Origin: CAVTJL01 sp963735065
GTDB lineage: Bacteria; Pseudomonadota; Alphaproteobacteria; Geminicoccales; Geminicoccaceae
Length of the DNA: 64,000 nt
NCBI GenBank assembly: GCA_963735065.1
Contig: CAVTJL010000005.1
Location: forward strand, 1 to 64,000
Reading direction: 5' to 3'
Positions 35,661-45,535 of the stretch are shown piece after piece. The position numbers were made by a program, and so were the translations under genes. The notes below the pieces were generated by a model, which worked only from the letters and a program-made list of their open reading frames with translations, made no database searches and was not told where the DNA came from. Numbering within the stretch: the first letter of the stretch is position 1; each line of letters starts with the position of its first letter.

Positions 35661-36511
35661 CGCTTTGCGTTTCCCTTGTGAGTCAGATTATGTTTTGATC
35701 TCCAGCCGATCGCTGAGATAGTATTATTGACTTTGGAAAGCTTCTTGCAGCCGGTTTAGATGCGATCTGCTTTCGTCGATGTGACGAATGAACGAAACAT
35801 CGAAATTTCACTTTCATTTTTTTGTTACCGCTGCTGCCGATGAATCATTTCTTCTCTTCAGAGGGCAGGAGCAGGGCGCGCGTGCCACAACGTGGTCGTG
35901 GCATACGCCCTTCCTGTCGGTCGCTCGGGATCTCGGCCCACCGCGGCCTTCTGGGCGCGGTTCCGTACCGCGTCGCCGGGCCCGGCCGCCCGCGCGGCGA
36001 GATGGGCCCCCCTTGAGAGTAAGCGCGAATCCTGACGAACGGGGAGAGACCAGCGCTCTCCTTCTCTTATTGTCACCGAGATATCCAAGCATTCTCCGAG
36101 CCGATGGCGCTGATCGTCATATCGGCTCAAAAAAGAAAGTCTCATTATTTGACGCTCTAAATTTCAGTTTTACAGAGAATGGTCGAAGTTCTTACGAAAA
36201 TACATGAATACCCTGCAAGAAGTACTAGGAATATTTTGCATTTAGCTGCGCTCAATGGCGCGTTTCTCGATCAGGCTCAAATAGCCGTCTAGCACCGCCT
36301 CGGTGAAAAATAAACCCTTCTTGATTGAGTTCACCGTGCCCGTGCGTCAACGGGGTGAGGGACGTCGCCCCTGCCAAGCCGGCTGGTGCGTCACGCCGCC
36401 CGGCGGGCCTCGAGAATGCCGGACGACAGGCGAGGCCAGATGCTAGGGCAGGCGCTCGGCGGATGCGCGAAGAGCGTCCGCTGAGCCGCCGGTGCGGCAC
36501 ATCGTCCGGGG
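35661..36511. other. Long AT-rich intergenic region
   Basis: No gene is convincing here. Bases 35690-35870 and 36110-36330 are much richer in A/T than the rest of the window, and the first probably holds the protein B promoter. A minus-strand frame at 36242-36334 from GTG encodes 30 residues (NSIKKGLFFTEAVLDGYLSL onwards) whose composition looks protein-like, possibly a small protein or gene remnant. Confidence 0.4.
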
Positions 36512-39493
36512 CTAGCTGCCGGCGTCGGAATCCGTGACGGTGAAGGCGATGGTGAGTTTCGTGCCGGCGGTGCCGGTGCCGCCGGCACCGCTGTAGGGCG
36601 TGATCGTCAGGGTGTGGCTGCCGACCGAGGGGGTCCACGGCCAATAGTCGCCCGAGGTGTCGCCGGCCAACGCGTAGGGCGGCATCGTCTCGGTGCGGTA
36701 GTTGCCGTTGCTGTCGAGGGCGAAACGCACGCTGCCGACAGTGGCCGGGTCGGTGTTGGCGCGGACGTTGAGATTGGTCGTCGGCAGCGTCGCGAGATCG
36801 AGCGTCGCTCCGTTATGCAGCGCCAAGATCGCCTGATCGGTGTCGGCATTCATCACGGTGGCCGAGCTCACCGCCGGCCCGCTGCTGCCCTCGCCGGAGT
36901 TGCCGCCGCCGGAGTCCGTGACGGTGAGGGCGATGGTGAGCGCCGTGCCGGCAGTGCCGGTGGCGCCCGAGCCCGTGTAGGGCGTGGCCTTCACCGTGTG
37001 GCTGCCGACCGAGGGCGTCCAGGCGGAGGAGAAGGCGTAGGGTGCCGTGCTGTCGGTGGCGTAGGCGGTGTTGCTGTCGAGGGCGAAGCGCACGCTGCCG
37101 ACGGTGGCCGGGCTCGTGTTGGCCTGGATCTTGAGGTTGCGGGTGGGCAGCTTCGCGAGGTCGAGCGTCGTGCCGCTGGGCAGGGTCGCATAGCCGCTGA
37201 TCACCGCACCGGTGTCGCCGTTGAGCAGGCTCAACGAGCTCACCGACTGTGGGGTGCTGGTGGCGGTCTTGGTGACCGTGAACGTGACGGTAATCGCCCG
37301 ACCGGCGGTGCCGGTGCCGCCCGCACCGCTATAGGGCGTCGCGGTCAGCGTGTGGCTGCCGACCGAGGGGGTCCACGGCCAATAGTCGCCCGAGGTGTCG
37401 CCGGCCATCGCATAGGGCGGCATCGTCTCCGTTCGGTAGTTGCTGTTGCCGTCGAGGGCGAAGCGCACGCTGCCGACGGTGGCCGGGGTCGTATTGGCGC
37501 GGACGTTGAGATTGGTTGTGGGCAGCGAGGCGAGGTTGATCGCCATCCCGTTCTGCAGCTCGGAGATCGCCTGATTGGTGTTGGCGTTCATGAGGCTGAG
37601 CGAGGTCACTGCGGGACCGCTGGTGTCGCCACCACCGCCGTTGCCGCTGGAATCCGTCACCGTGAGCGCGACGGTGAGCGCCGTGCCGGCGGTGCCGGTG
37701 GCGCCGGAGCCCGTGTAGGGCGTGGCCTTCACCGTGTGGCTGCCGACCGACGGCGTCCAGGTGGCGGCGAAGGTGTAGGGTGCCGTGCTGTCGGTGGCGT
37801 AGGCGGTGTTGCTGTCGAGGGCGAAGCGCACGCTGCCGACGGTGGCCGGGCTCGTGTTGGCCTGGATCTTGAGGTTGCGGGTGGGGAGGGTCGCAAGGTC
37901 GAGCGTCGTGCCGCTGGGCAACGTCGCGAAGCCGCTGATCACGGCACCCGTGTCGCCGTTGAGGAGGCTCAGCGAGCTCACTGATTGCGAGGTGCTGCCG
38001 CCGGAGTCCGTGACGGTGAGGGCGATGGTGAGCGCCGTGCCGGCGGTGCCGGTGGCACCCGCGCCCGTGTAAGGCGTGGCTTTCACGGTGTGGCTGCCGA
38101 CCGAGGGGGTCCAGGCGGAGGCAAAGGCGTAGGGCGCCGTGTCGTCGGTGGCGTAGGTGCTGTTGCTGTCGAGGGCGAAGCGCACGCTGCCGACGGTGGC
38201 CGGGGTGGTGTTGGCCTGGATCTTCAGATTGCGGGTGGGCAGCTTCGCGAGGTCGAGCGTCGTGCCGCTGGAAAGTGAGGCGTAGCCGCTGATCACCGCC
38301 CCCGTGTTGCCGTCGAGGAGGCTCATCGATGTCACCGACTGTGGGGTGCTGACGGCGGACTTGGTGACCGTGAACGTGACGGTGAGCGCCGTGCCGGCGG
38401 TGCCGGTGCCGCCGCCGCCGCTATAGGGTGTGACGGTCAGCGTGTGACTGCCGACCGTCGGCGTCCAGGCATCGTAGTTGCCCGAGGTGTCGCCGGCCAT
38501 CGCATAGGGCGGCATCGTCTCCGTTCGGTAGTTGCTGTTGCCGTCGAGGGCGAAGCGCACGCTGCCGACGGTGGCCGGGCTGGTGTTGGCGCGGATGTTG
38601 AGATGGCTTGTCGGCAGCGTCGTGAGATCGAGCGTCGCGCCGTTGGACAGCGGATCGTAGCCCGAGATCGGCTGATTGGTGTCGGCGTTCATCAGGCTCA
38701 GCGAGGCGACCGAAGGGCCGCTGCCGCCGCCTCCGGAGTTGGTCACGGTGAAGGCGACGGTGAGCGGCGTGCCGGCGGTGCCGGTGGCCCCTGCGCCCGT
38801 GTAGGGTGTGGCGGTGACGCTGTGGCTGCCGACCGACGGCGTCCAGGCCGTGTAGTTGCCCGAGCTGTCGCCGGCCAGCGCATAGGGCGTGGCGCTGTCG
38901 GTGGCGTAGGCGCTGTTGCCGTCGAGGGCGAAGCGGACGCTGCCGACGGTGGCCGGGCTCGTGTTGGCGCGGATGTTGAGGTTGCGCGTCGGCAGGGTGG
39001 CAAGGTCGAGCGTCGTGCCGCTGGGCAGCGGGTCGTAGCCCGGGATCGGCTGGTTGGTGTCGGCGTTGATCAGCGAGAGCGAGCTCGCCGCCTGCGGGGT
39101 GGTGGTGCCGCCGGTATCGGCCGGGACCACCGCGTTCATCACCCGCGCCATGATCTGCTTGCCGTAGCCGGCCTGCGCGTAGGGCGGATAGCCATAGCGG
39201 ACGACGATCATGTCGAGGCTGGGGATCACGACGAGAAAGGTCTCGCGGTAGCCCCAGGCGTAGTAGGCGTCAGCGGGAACGGCGGAGCCGAGGCCAGACT
39301 GGGTCCGGTTCGTCCACCACAGATGACCATAGAACTGGGGGGAGTCGGTCTGCACCGGAAAGGGTGATCCCGGCGTCGCGGCGAAGACGGTATTCGCCAG
39401 AAATGACGGCCAAGTATGGAGAAGCCTGGTATTGCCGATGCTGATCACGCGTTGCTTGGCGCCGTTGGTGATCCACATGCCGTCCATCATCAC
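36512..39493 (-). CDS. C-terminal part of a serine hydrolase with seven Ig-like repeats
   Basis: About 993 residues as an open frame, but its first 125 residues (from MDGMWITNGAKQRV) are the C-terminal third of the serine-hydrolase domain whose N-terminal part is encoded at 39490-40644. Seven Ig-like repeats follow. They fall into two kinds: those with NADTNQPI and NIRANT (numbers 1, 2, 5, 7) and those with NGDTGAVI and LKIQANT (3, 4, 6). Linkers are TP- or GGS-rich. It lacks its own signal peptide and ribosome site, so it is meant to be read with the upstream part across two frameshifts near 39565 and 39650; restored, the protein has about 1,375 residues. Confidence 0.75.
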   Translation of the reverse strand: MMMDGMWITNGAKQRVISIGNTRLLHTWPSFLANTVFAATPGSPFPVQTDSPQFYGHLWWTNRTQSGLGSAVPADAYYAWGYRETFLVVIPSLDMIVVRYGYPPYAQAGYGKQIMARVMNAVVPADTGGTTTPQAASSLSLINADTNQPIPGYDPLPSGTTLDLATLPTRNLNIRANTSPATVGSVRFALDGNSAYATDSATPYALAGDSSGNYTAWTPSVGSHSVTATPYTGAGATGTAGTPLTVAFTVTNSGGGGSGPSVASLSLMNADTNQPISGYDPLSNGATLDLTTLPTSHLNIRANTSPATVGSVRFALDGNSNYRTETMPPYAMAGDTSGNYDAWTPTVGSHTLTVTPYSGGGGTGTAGTALTVTFTVTKSAVSTPQSVTSMSLLDGNTGAVISGYASLSSGTTLDLAKLPTRNLKIQANTTPATVGSVRFALDSNSTYATDDTAPYAFASAWTPSVGSHTVKATPYTGAGATGTAGTALTIALTVTDSGGSTSQSVSSLSLLNGDTGAVISGFATLPSGTTLDLATLPTRNLKIQANTSPATVGSVRFALDSNTAYATDSTAPYTFAATWTPSVGSHTVKATPYTGSGATGTAGTALTVALTVTDSSGNGGGGDTSGPAVTSLSLMNANTNQAISELQNGMAINLASLPTTNLNVRANTTPATVGSVRFALDGNSNYRTETMPPYAMAGDTSGDYWPWTPSVGSHTLTATPYSGAGGTGTAGRAITVTFTVTKTATSTPQSVSSLSLLNGDTGAVISGYATLPSGTTLDLAKLPTRNLKIQANTSPATVGSVRFALDSNTAYATDSTAPYAFSSAWTPSVGSHTVKATPYTGSGATGTAGTALTIALTVTDSGGGNSGEGSSGPAVSSATVMNADTDQAILALHNGATLDLATLPTTNLNVRANTDPATVGSVRFALDSNGNYRTETMPPYALAGDTSGDYWPWTPSVGSHTLTITPYSGAGGTGTAGTKLTIAFTVTDSDAGS

Positions 39494-40644
39494 GAGATAG
39501 CCAACCCGGGCGAGGTCGCGAGCCGTGATCGAGGCACCGCTCGAGGTGGTGCTGTAGGTGCTCGTACTTGGTCCAGGGGATGGGCGAGATGCCGAGCGGG
39601 GCGGCGATCAGCTTGTTGAATGCGTCGCCGACCGTCTGGCCCGGCGACGTTCTGCATGGCGATGCTCAGCAGATCGACGGGCTGCGAGGCGTAGGCCCAC
39701 TGAACCTCCGGTGCCAACTGGATCGGCTGGTTGAGGACGACGTTCAGATAGTTCGAGACCGTAGGATTGTCGTCGGGCTGGAGGCCTGAGGACATCGTCA
39801 TGACGTCCTCGATCTTGATCGCGCTGCGGCGTGGATCGCCCGAGAGCCACGAGGAGGGCAGGTAGTCGGCAATCGGGCTATCGACCGCGATCGGCGTGGC
39901 GAGCGTGCCGGCCTTTGACATGTCGAAGAGCTTGGCCAGCACCGTGGCCGTGAGCGACTTCGAGACGGACGCCACCGGATAGAGGCTCCGATTGCCCCAC
40001 TCGAAGGCCACATAGCCGTTGCGGATCACGAGGAGCGTCGTGTTGTTGGGCGCCGTGCTGGCGCTGTAGTCGTAGGCGAGCTTCAGCTTGTTCCAGTCGA
40101 GCCCGGTGAGGTTGCGGACGTTGGCGATCTGCGTGCTCGAGGGCGTCTGACTGAGCGGCACGAGCGATCGCCAGCCCCCCGACGTCTCCGGTGGCGGGAA
40201 ATAGGGGAGCGCGAGCTTGCTCTCGTCGGTCCAGCCGCTCGGCCCACCGGCGTAGTTGATCTGCCACCAGTTGGTCGTGCCGACGGTGGTGGGGCCGGCG
40301 ACCACCGTTCCGAGCGCCCCGGCGCTCTTTGTCGCGATCTGCGTGCCTGCCGGCGGAACATCCGAAAGCACGGGTGCGCTTGCCGTGACGACGATCCGGT
40401 CTCCGTTGGCAAAGCTGGCCGCCATAGCGTCTTCCCGGATGCCGAGAAGCGAGCAGGATGTCAGGAGGATGAACGCCAGCGCCAAATGGCCCAGGGGGAC
40501 CGATCGCCGGCGATCACCGCTCGGCCAATGGCTTGGCTCTCCCTGTCGTGGCGCGGAGGACTGCCGCCCATGACGATCGGCATTGGCTGCCCGGCCTGGG
40601 GCCGCCGCTCGAAGGCGCTTCTCGAGTTGAGCGAGGATGTTCAT
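39490..40644 (-). pseudogene. N-terminal part of the lipoprotein serine hydrolase with SH3-like domain
   Basis: Start is the third ATG of a run (40644), six bases after GGGGAG. A long basic leader precedes a membrane segment with a possible lipobox (ALAFILLTSC). An SH3-like domain follows (ANGDRIVVTASAPVLSDV, WWQINYAGGPSGWTDESKL), then a class C beta-lactamase-like domain with SxxK in PVASVSKSLTATVL and VMTMSSGLQPDDN, and a YASQPVD tyrosine motif. After MQNVAG the frame shifts: GQTVGDAFNKLIAAPLGISP continues in a second frame and YSTTSSGASITARDLARVGY in a third, joining the Ig-repeat part. Probably one exported, surface-anchored hydrolase. Confidence 0.75.
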
Positions 40645-41230
40645 CATCATCTCCCCGGGAAATTCGGGCCTGGCGTGCAGCGCACGGAGCAATGGACCCC
40701 GCTATGTTCGGTCGTGAATCCACCCACTTCGCTGAACCTTGGAGCCAAGGTAGAAGACATCGGTCCGCTGCCTGGGTGGGTCGGCTGCTAGCATCTGACC
40801 GGCACGAGGCCTCGCGGTCCTGTCCGAGCGTCTTGGTGAGCTGAATGCCCGGTCGGCGTCAGAGCGTCCTGCCGGCGGCTCGACGAGGGCAGCGCCTCGA
40901 CGAGGAGCCCTCTGACCAACGTCGAGCGCGGGACGAGCGCGCTCACCTCCATCGGGGCGCGGCTGCGAGAGACGGTCTTCCATCGGGGCATCATCCCACT
41001 CGTGGAGACATCGCCGAGGGCAGCGGCGCGGTCCGACCGCCGGAGGGTTCCCGATCCACGATCAGATTCCTCGGAGGCGGCCCCCGTCAGGAATCCACGA
41101 TCGGTACTATCGGAGGCGGATCCTCAGGCGTGGTTTTTGCTGGACGGTGTCCGGAGGGTCAACCCGCTAACTTCACGCGCGATATCGGCTTCTGGAAGCT
41201 GTGGCTTGTTTGCCTAGGAATTGCTGTGTC
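40645..41230. other. Spacer without a recognised gene
   Basis: Frames are open on both strands but none has a convincing start, ribosome site or known motif. Two short related stretches (GATCCACGATC near 41051, ATCCACGATCGG near 41093) repeat once. It should hold the promoters of the divergent hydrolase and YcaQ-like genes. Confidence 0.35.
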
Positions 41231-42517
41231 ATGTCCGTCTCATCCGCTGCCTTGAGCGCTCGCAAGTCCTTGTCGCGCAGCGGCGACACGCTCTCGCTTG
41301 CCCAGGCCCGCCGCGTCGCGCTGGCGGCACAGGGTCTCGCGCGGCCGCGTCCCCAGACCCTGGCCGACCAGCGGGGGCTGCTCCGTCTCATCGGCCGTCT
41401 CGGGCTGCTGCAGCTCGATTCGGTGAGCGTGCTGGTTCGCGCCCATTATCTCCCCCTGTTCTCGCGCCTCGGCGCCTACGACCGCCAGCTGCTCGACCGC
41501 CTGGCCGCCCATGACGGCCTGGCGCTGGCGCCCGGGCGGCGCAGGCTGTTCGAGTACTGGGCGCACGAGGCCTCGCTCCTGCCGGTCGAGCTTCAGCCGC
41601 TGTTGCGCTGGCGCATGGCACGGGCGGAGCAGGGCCAGGGCATCTGGGGCCGGCTTGCCGAGACCGCTCGGGATCGGCCCGATCTGGTGGCGCGGCTGCT
41701 GGACGAGATCGGGGCCAAAGGGCCGCTCAGCGGCTCCAAGATCGAGGGCGGCGGCGCCCGGGCCAGCGCATGGTGGGGCTGGACCGACACGAAGAACGCG
41801 CTCGAATGGCTGTTCTGGACGGGAAGGCTGACCGCCGCCGGCCGGCGCGGCTTCGAGCGTCTCTACGACCTGCCCGAGCGCGTCCTGCCGGCTCGGGTGC
41901 TGGCGATGCCGACACCGGACGAGGCGGAGGCCCACCGCCAGCTCCTGCTGCATGCCGCCATCGCGCTGGGCGTCGCGACGGCCGGCGATCTGCGCGACTA
42001 TTTCCGGCTTCCTGCGGCCGGCATCGGCGCGAGGCTGGCGGAGCTGGTCGAGGCCGGTGCCCTCCTGCCCGTCAGGGTCGAGGGCTGGCGCCAGGACGCG
42101 TTCCTGTCGGTCGAGGCGAGCTTTCCGAGGCGGGCCACGGGCCAAGCGCTTCTGGCCCCCTTCGACCCGCTGATCTGGGAGCGCGCCCGAACCGAGCGTC
42201 TCTTCGCCTTCACCTACCGGCTCGAGATCTACACGCCCGCGCCGCGCCGTCGTCACGGCTACTATGTGCTGCCGTTCCTTCTGGGGGACAGGCTCGTGGC
42301 GCGCGTCGACCTCAAGGCCGATCGCGCCACGTCGCGCCTTCTCGTCCGTGCAGCCCATGCCGAGGAGACCGCCCACAAGGGCAGCGTCGCCGAGGCGCTG
42401 GCCCACGAGCTGGTCCTCATGGCCGGCTGGCTGGGGCTCGAGCGGGTCGAGGTCGAGGACAGGGGCGACCTGGCGCCCCAGCTGCGGGACATGCCCCTGC
42501 GCCAGGCGCATGCCTGA
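41231..42517 (+). CDS. YcaQ/AlkZ-family DNA glycosylase
   Basis: About 428 residues of the winged-helix family that unhooks interstrand crosslinks and excises alkylated bases. The catalytic Q-x-D of this family is visible as QLDSV at residues 61-65. Other family segments are HYLPLFSRLGAYDR, FEYWAHEASLLPVE, then WWGWTDTKNALEWLFWTGRL and LLAPFDPLIWERARTERLF. Length is typical. Start at ATG 41231 gives a short leader before the first helix; no strong ribosome site is seen. Confidence 0.88.
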   Translation: MSVSSAALSARKSLSRSGDTLSLAQARRVALAAQGLARPRPQTLADQRGLLRLIGRLGLLQLDSVSVLVRAHYLPLFSRLGAYDRQLLDRLAAHDGLALAPGRRRLFEYWAHEASLLPVELQPLLRWRMARAEQGQGIWGRLAETARDRPDLVARLLDEIGAKGPLSGSKIEGGGARASAWWGWTDTKNALEWLFWTGRLTAAGRRGFERLYDLPERVLPARVLAMPTPDEAEAHRQLLLHAAIALGVATAGDLRDYFRLPAAGIGARLAELVEAGALLPVRVEGWRQDAFLSVEASFPRRATGQALLAPFDPLIWERARTERLFAFTYRLEIYTPAPRRRHGYYVLPFLLGDRLVARVDLKADRATSRLLVRAAHAEETAHKGSVAEALAHELVLMAGWLGLERVEVEDRGDLAPQLRDMPLRQAHA

Positions 42518-42591
42518 TCGCCCCGCCGTTCTTGTGCGTCCCTCGGGCGGGGCGCCATAGTTGGGCCACGCTGGAGCGGAAGGAGCCTTGG

Positions 42592-43344
42592 ATGGCGGGT
42601 CGTGTGCAGGACAAGGTCGCCCTCGTGATCGGTGCCGCCCGCGGCATCGGCGGCGCCATTGCCGACCGCCTCGCCGAGGAGGGGGCCACCCTCGTCCTGG
42701 CCGACCGGCGCGAGGCGGAGGGCAGGGCCCGCGCCGGGCGCCTCGGCGCCACCTTCGTCGCCTGCGACGCCGGCGATCCCGTGAGCGTCCGGGCAGCGGT
42801 GAAGACGGCGGTGGCGCAGGAGGGCCGCCTCGACATCCTCGTGCAGAACGCCGGCATCTTTCCCGAGACCCTGATCCCCGACATCGCGATGGCCGAGTGG
42901 GACGAGGTTCTGGGCGTCAATCTCAGGGGCTACTTTGCTGCCGTGCAGGCCGCCTTCGAGCCCATGCAGGTCCAACGCTACGGCCGGATCGTCCTCACCT
43001 CCTCGATCACCGGCCCTCGCGTCGTGCCGCCCGGCCACGCCCACTACGCGGCCAGCAAGGCCGGCATCAACGGGCTGATCCGTGCCGCGGCCCTGGAGGG
43101 CGCACCCTTCCAGATCTGCGTCAACGGTGTCGAGCCCGGCAACATCCTGACCGAGGGCATGCGGGCCGAGCGGTCGTCCGACTTCATCGCCGCGATGGAG
43201 CGCTCGGTGCCGCTGGGCCGCCTGGGCACGCCCAGGGACATCGCCAACGCGGTGCTCTTCCTCGCCTCGGACGAGGCCGAGTTCATCACCGGGACGACGA
43301 TCATCGTGGACGGCGGCCAGATCCTGCCCGAGGGCCGGCTCTAG
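42592..43344 (+). CDS. Short-chain dehydrogenase/reductase
   Basis: About 250 residues, classical SDR. NAD(P)-binding GAARGIGGAIADRLAEEG near residues 14-31, ILVQNAG in the middle, catalytic Ser in VLTSSITG and Tyr/Lys in YAASKAG, and the C-terminal FITGTTIIVDGGQ. Acidic residue in LADRR after strand 2 suggests NAD preference. ATG 42592 follows AAGGAG at good spacing. FabG-like, but no fatty-acid genes are near, so the substrate is unknown. Confidence 0.92.
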   Translation: MAGRVQDKVALVIGAARGIGGAIADRLAEEGATLVLADRREAEGRARAGRLGATFVACDAGDPVSVRAAVKTAVAQEGRLDILVQNAGIFPETLIPDIAMAEWDEVLGVNLRGYFAAVQAAFEPMQVQRYGRIVLTSSITGPRVVPPGHAHYAASKAGINGLIRAAALEGAPFQICVNGVEPGNILTEGMRAERSSDFIAAMERSVPLGRLGTPRDIANAVLFLASDEAEFITGTTIIVDGGQILPEGRL

Positions 43345-43392
43345 CGCGAGGGTCGGCTCCGCAAGGCAGCTTCGGGCGCTCCTCGGCGCCGC

Positions 43393-44034
43393 CTACTTGG
43401 TCTTGCTGGCCCTGGGCTTGTAGAAATCCTGGTCACCGATGCGGGCCGTGCGGATGTACTTCTTGCTCCAGTCCGTGCCGCCCGAGCCGCGGCGGTGGAA
43501 GAAGAGGGCACCCTTGGTGCGGTCGGTGAGCTGGCCGTTCAGGGCCTTGCGGGCGATCTCCTTGGCCAGCGTGTAGCGGTCCTGGTCGTCCTGGACGGTG
43601 TCGGGCTTGCCGTCGCACCACCAGGAGAACTGGCAGGCGTGCTTCTCCTGGCCCTGCTTGACCACGCCGCACACCGTGTCGGGAAAGCTCTCCTTGCCCA
43701 CCCGGTTCATCACGACCGAGGCGATCGCCTCCATGCCGGCCGTGTCCTCGCCGCGGGCCTCCCAGTAGATCGTCCTCGCGAGGCAGGTGAGGGGATCGTC
43801 GAGCGGCTTCTGGCCCGAGGGGTCGACCGCCTGGGCTTCTGTCTTCGTGATGCGCTGGGCCGGCGTGGGGTCGGCCTTGCCGTCGGACTCGGCGGCCTGC
43901 GTCTGCAGCGTCTTCGCCTTCTTCACGGCGGCGGCCGCAGCGCCGGGCGGGGGCGGCACGGTCGCGTCCTGCGCCGCTGCGGTCACGGCGCCCAGCGCGA
44001 TCATCGCCGCCGCTGCCCACCCGATGCATCGCAT
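43393..44034 (-). CDS. SleB-type cell wall hydrolase
   Basis: About 213 residues. Signal peptide (IGWAAAAMIALGAVTAAAQ), an Ala/Pro-rich and charged spacer to about residue 75, then the Hydrolase_2/SleB domain: CLARTIYWEARGEDTAGMEA with the catalytic Glu, SVVMNRVGKESFPDTVC, HACQFSWWCDGK. It cleaves peptidoglycan in the periplasm. ATG 44034 is chosen, six bases after GGAGGG; ATG 44040 is also possible. Confidence 0.9.
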   Translation of the reverse strand: MRCIGWAAAAMIALGAVTAAAQDATVPPPPGAAAAAVKKAKTLQTQAAESDGKADPTPAQRITKTEAQAVDPSGQKPLDDPLTCLARTIYWEARGEDTAGMEAIASVVMNRVGKESFPDTVCGVVKQGQEKHACQFSWWCDGKPDTVQDDQDRYTLAKEIARKALNGQLTDRTKGALFFHRRGSGGTDWSKKYIRTARIGDQDFYKPRASKTK

Positions 44035-44122
44035 GCCCATCCCTCCGCTGGAAAGTCGCCGCTAGCCTAGGATAGGTCCCTTGTCGCGAATGGCCAGACC
44101 CCGAGGACGGCGGGCCCCGTCG

Positions 44123-45349
44123 TCAGTCGGCTCGCGCCTCGGCGCGGCCGGCGAGCCGGCCGAGGGTGGCCGCCGCCGCGACGACGAGGCCCGGCAGGAG
44201 GAGGAGCACGAAGGCGGTGACGAGGCCCGTCGCCTGGGCCGTGACGCCCAGCAGCGGCGGCCCCAGGAGGAAGCCGCCATAGCCGATCGTCGCCACCATC
44301 GCGACGCCCACGCCGGGCGGCACGCCCGGGATGCCGGCGCCGGCGGAGAAGAGGATCGGGACCGTGTTGGCGAGGCCCAGCCCGACCAGCGCGAAGCCTG
44401 CCATGGCGAGCCAGGGTCCCGGTGCCACGAGCACGACGAGCACGCCTGCCGAGGCCATGAGGCCGGAGAGGAGGAGGGCCCGCTCGCGGCCGAGGCGCCG
44501 CACCACCGCGTCGCCGAGGAGGCGGCCCAGGGTCATGGCGGCGGCGAAGGCGGCGAAGCCCAGGGCGGCGATGCTGGTGGGCGCGCCGATCACGCTCAGC
44601 ATGTAGACGCCCGACCAGTCGTGCATGGCACCCTCGGCCAGCATCACGAGGGCGCAGAGGACACCGACAAGAGCGACACGGCGGTCGGGCAGCCTGATGC
44701 CGCCACCGCCGCCGGGCTCGGGGCCGGTCGGGAGCAGGCCCGGAAAGATGGCGATGAGGGCCACCAGGATGACCACGCCGGCGCCGACCAGATCGGGGCC
44801 GGCGCGGCCGTGGACGGCCAGGAGTAGGCTCGCCACGCCCGCGCCCAGGAGGCCGCCCAGGCTGAAGAAGGCGTGGAACGACGACATGATGGCTCGGCCA
44901 TAGCCGCTCTGCACGGCGGCACCCTGGGTGTTCATCGCGACGTCGAGCGCGCCCGACGTGCTGCCGAGAAGGAGCGTCGCGAGGCAAAGGGTCACGAGCC
45001 CGCCAGCCAGCCCCGGCAGCATCATGGCTAGCCCGAAACCAAGGCCGGCCACGATCACGCAGCGGCGGCTGCCCAGCCTGGCGGTCAGCCAGCCGGTCAT
45101 CGGCATCACGAGCAGGCCGCCCACCGCCATGAAGAGGAAGGCCAGGCTGAGCGGCGCCGGCTCGAGGGCCAGGCGCTCCTTCAGCGCCGGGATATGGGCG
45201 CTCCACATGCCGATGCCGAAGCCGTTGGCGAGGAAGATGACGGCGACGGCACGGCGGGCGCGGCGCAGCGCCGGTCCGCTCGGCGGCTGATCGGGCGTGG
45301 ATGCGGTCAAGGCTCGGGATATCCGGCTTGGTGGCGACGTGACGGGCAA
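44123..45349 (-). CDS. MFS transporter (YbjJ-like)
   Basis: About 408 residues, twelve membrane segments. The first reads AVAVIFLANGFGIGMWSAHI and LKERLALEPAPLSLAFLFMA, a pattern shared by the YbjJ branch of MFS proteins; GWLTARLGSRR is the MFS loop motif. The start is uncertain: TTG 45349 and TTG 45310 are both in frame and neither has a strong ribosome site. Substrate unknown. Confidence 0.85.
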   Translation of the reverse strand: MPVTSPPSRISRALTASTPDQPPSGPALRRARRAVAVIFLANGFGIGMWSAHIPALKERLALEPAPLSLAFLFMAVGGLLVMPMTGWLTARLGSRRCVIVAGLGFGLAMMLPGLAGGLVTLCLATLLLGSTSGALDVAMNTQGAAVQSGYGRAIMSSFHAFFSLGGLLGAGVASLLLAVHGRAGPDLVGAGVVILVALIAIFPGLLPTGPEPGGGGGIRLPDRRVALVGVLCALVMLAEGAMHDWSGVYMLSVIGAPTSIAALGFAAFAAAMTLGRLLGDAVVRRLGRERALLLSGLMASAGVLVVLVAPGPWLAMAGFALVGLGLANTVPILFSAGAGIPGVPPGVGVAMVATIGYGGFLLGPPLLGVTAQATGLVTAFVLLLLPGLVVAAAATLGRLAGRAEARAD

Positions 45350-45535
45350 GCCCGGGCGCCTGGAGACGGTTGCACCTCCTAGAGCAACCGGATCGGGCGC
45401 ACGAGGTTACATCGATGGCGGCACGAGCAATCGCAGGACATGTGCCATCTGCGCAGCAGGTGGCGGGCCCTCGCCACGTCGCGGCGGCTTTTCCCGTCAG
45501 ACCTGCGAGCCTTGGACAAGCGGAGAACGAGCGCG

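Noticed and set aside
36614..37984. Plus-strand frames opposite the Ig-like repeats, with repeated RVAADRGGPR-type peptides
   Set aside because: They repeat only because the real genes on the other strand repeat; there is no signal, start site or family.
36512..39120. CRISPR-like periodicity
   Set aside because: The regular repeats are about 320-370 bases long, in frame and protein-coding; there are no short repeats with unique spacers.
40702..40983. Minus-strand frame between the hydrolase and the YcaQ-like gene
   Set aside because: No ribosome-binding site, motif or protein-like hydrophobicity; it overlaps other equally open frames.
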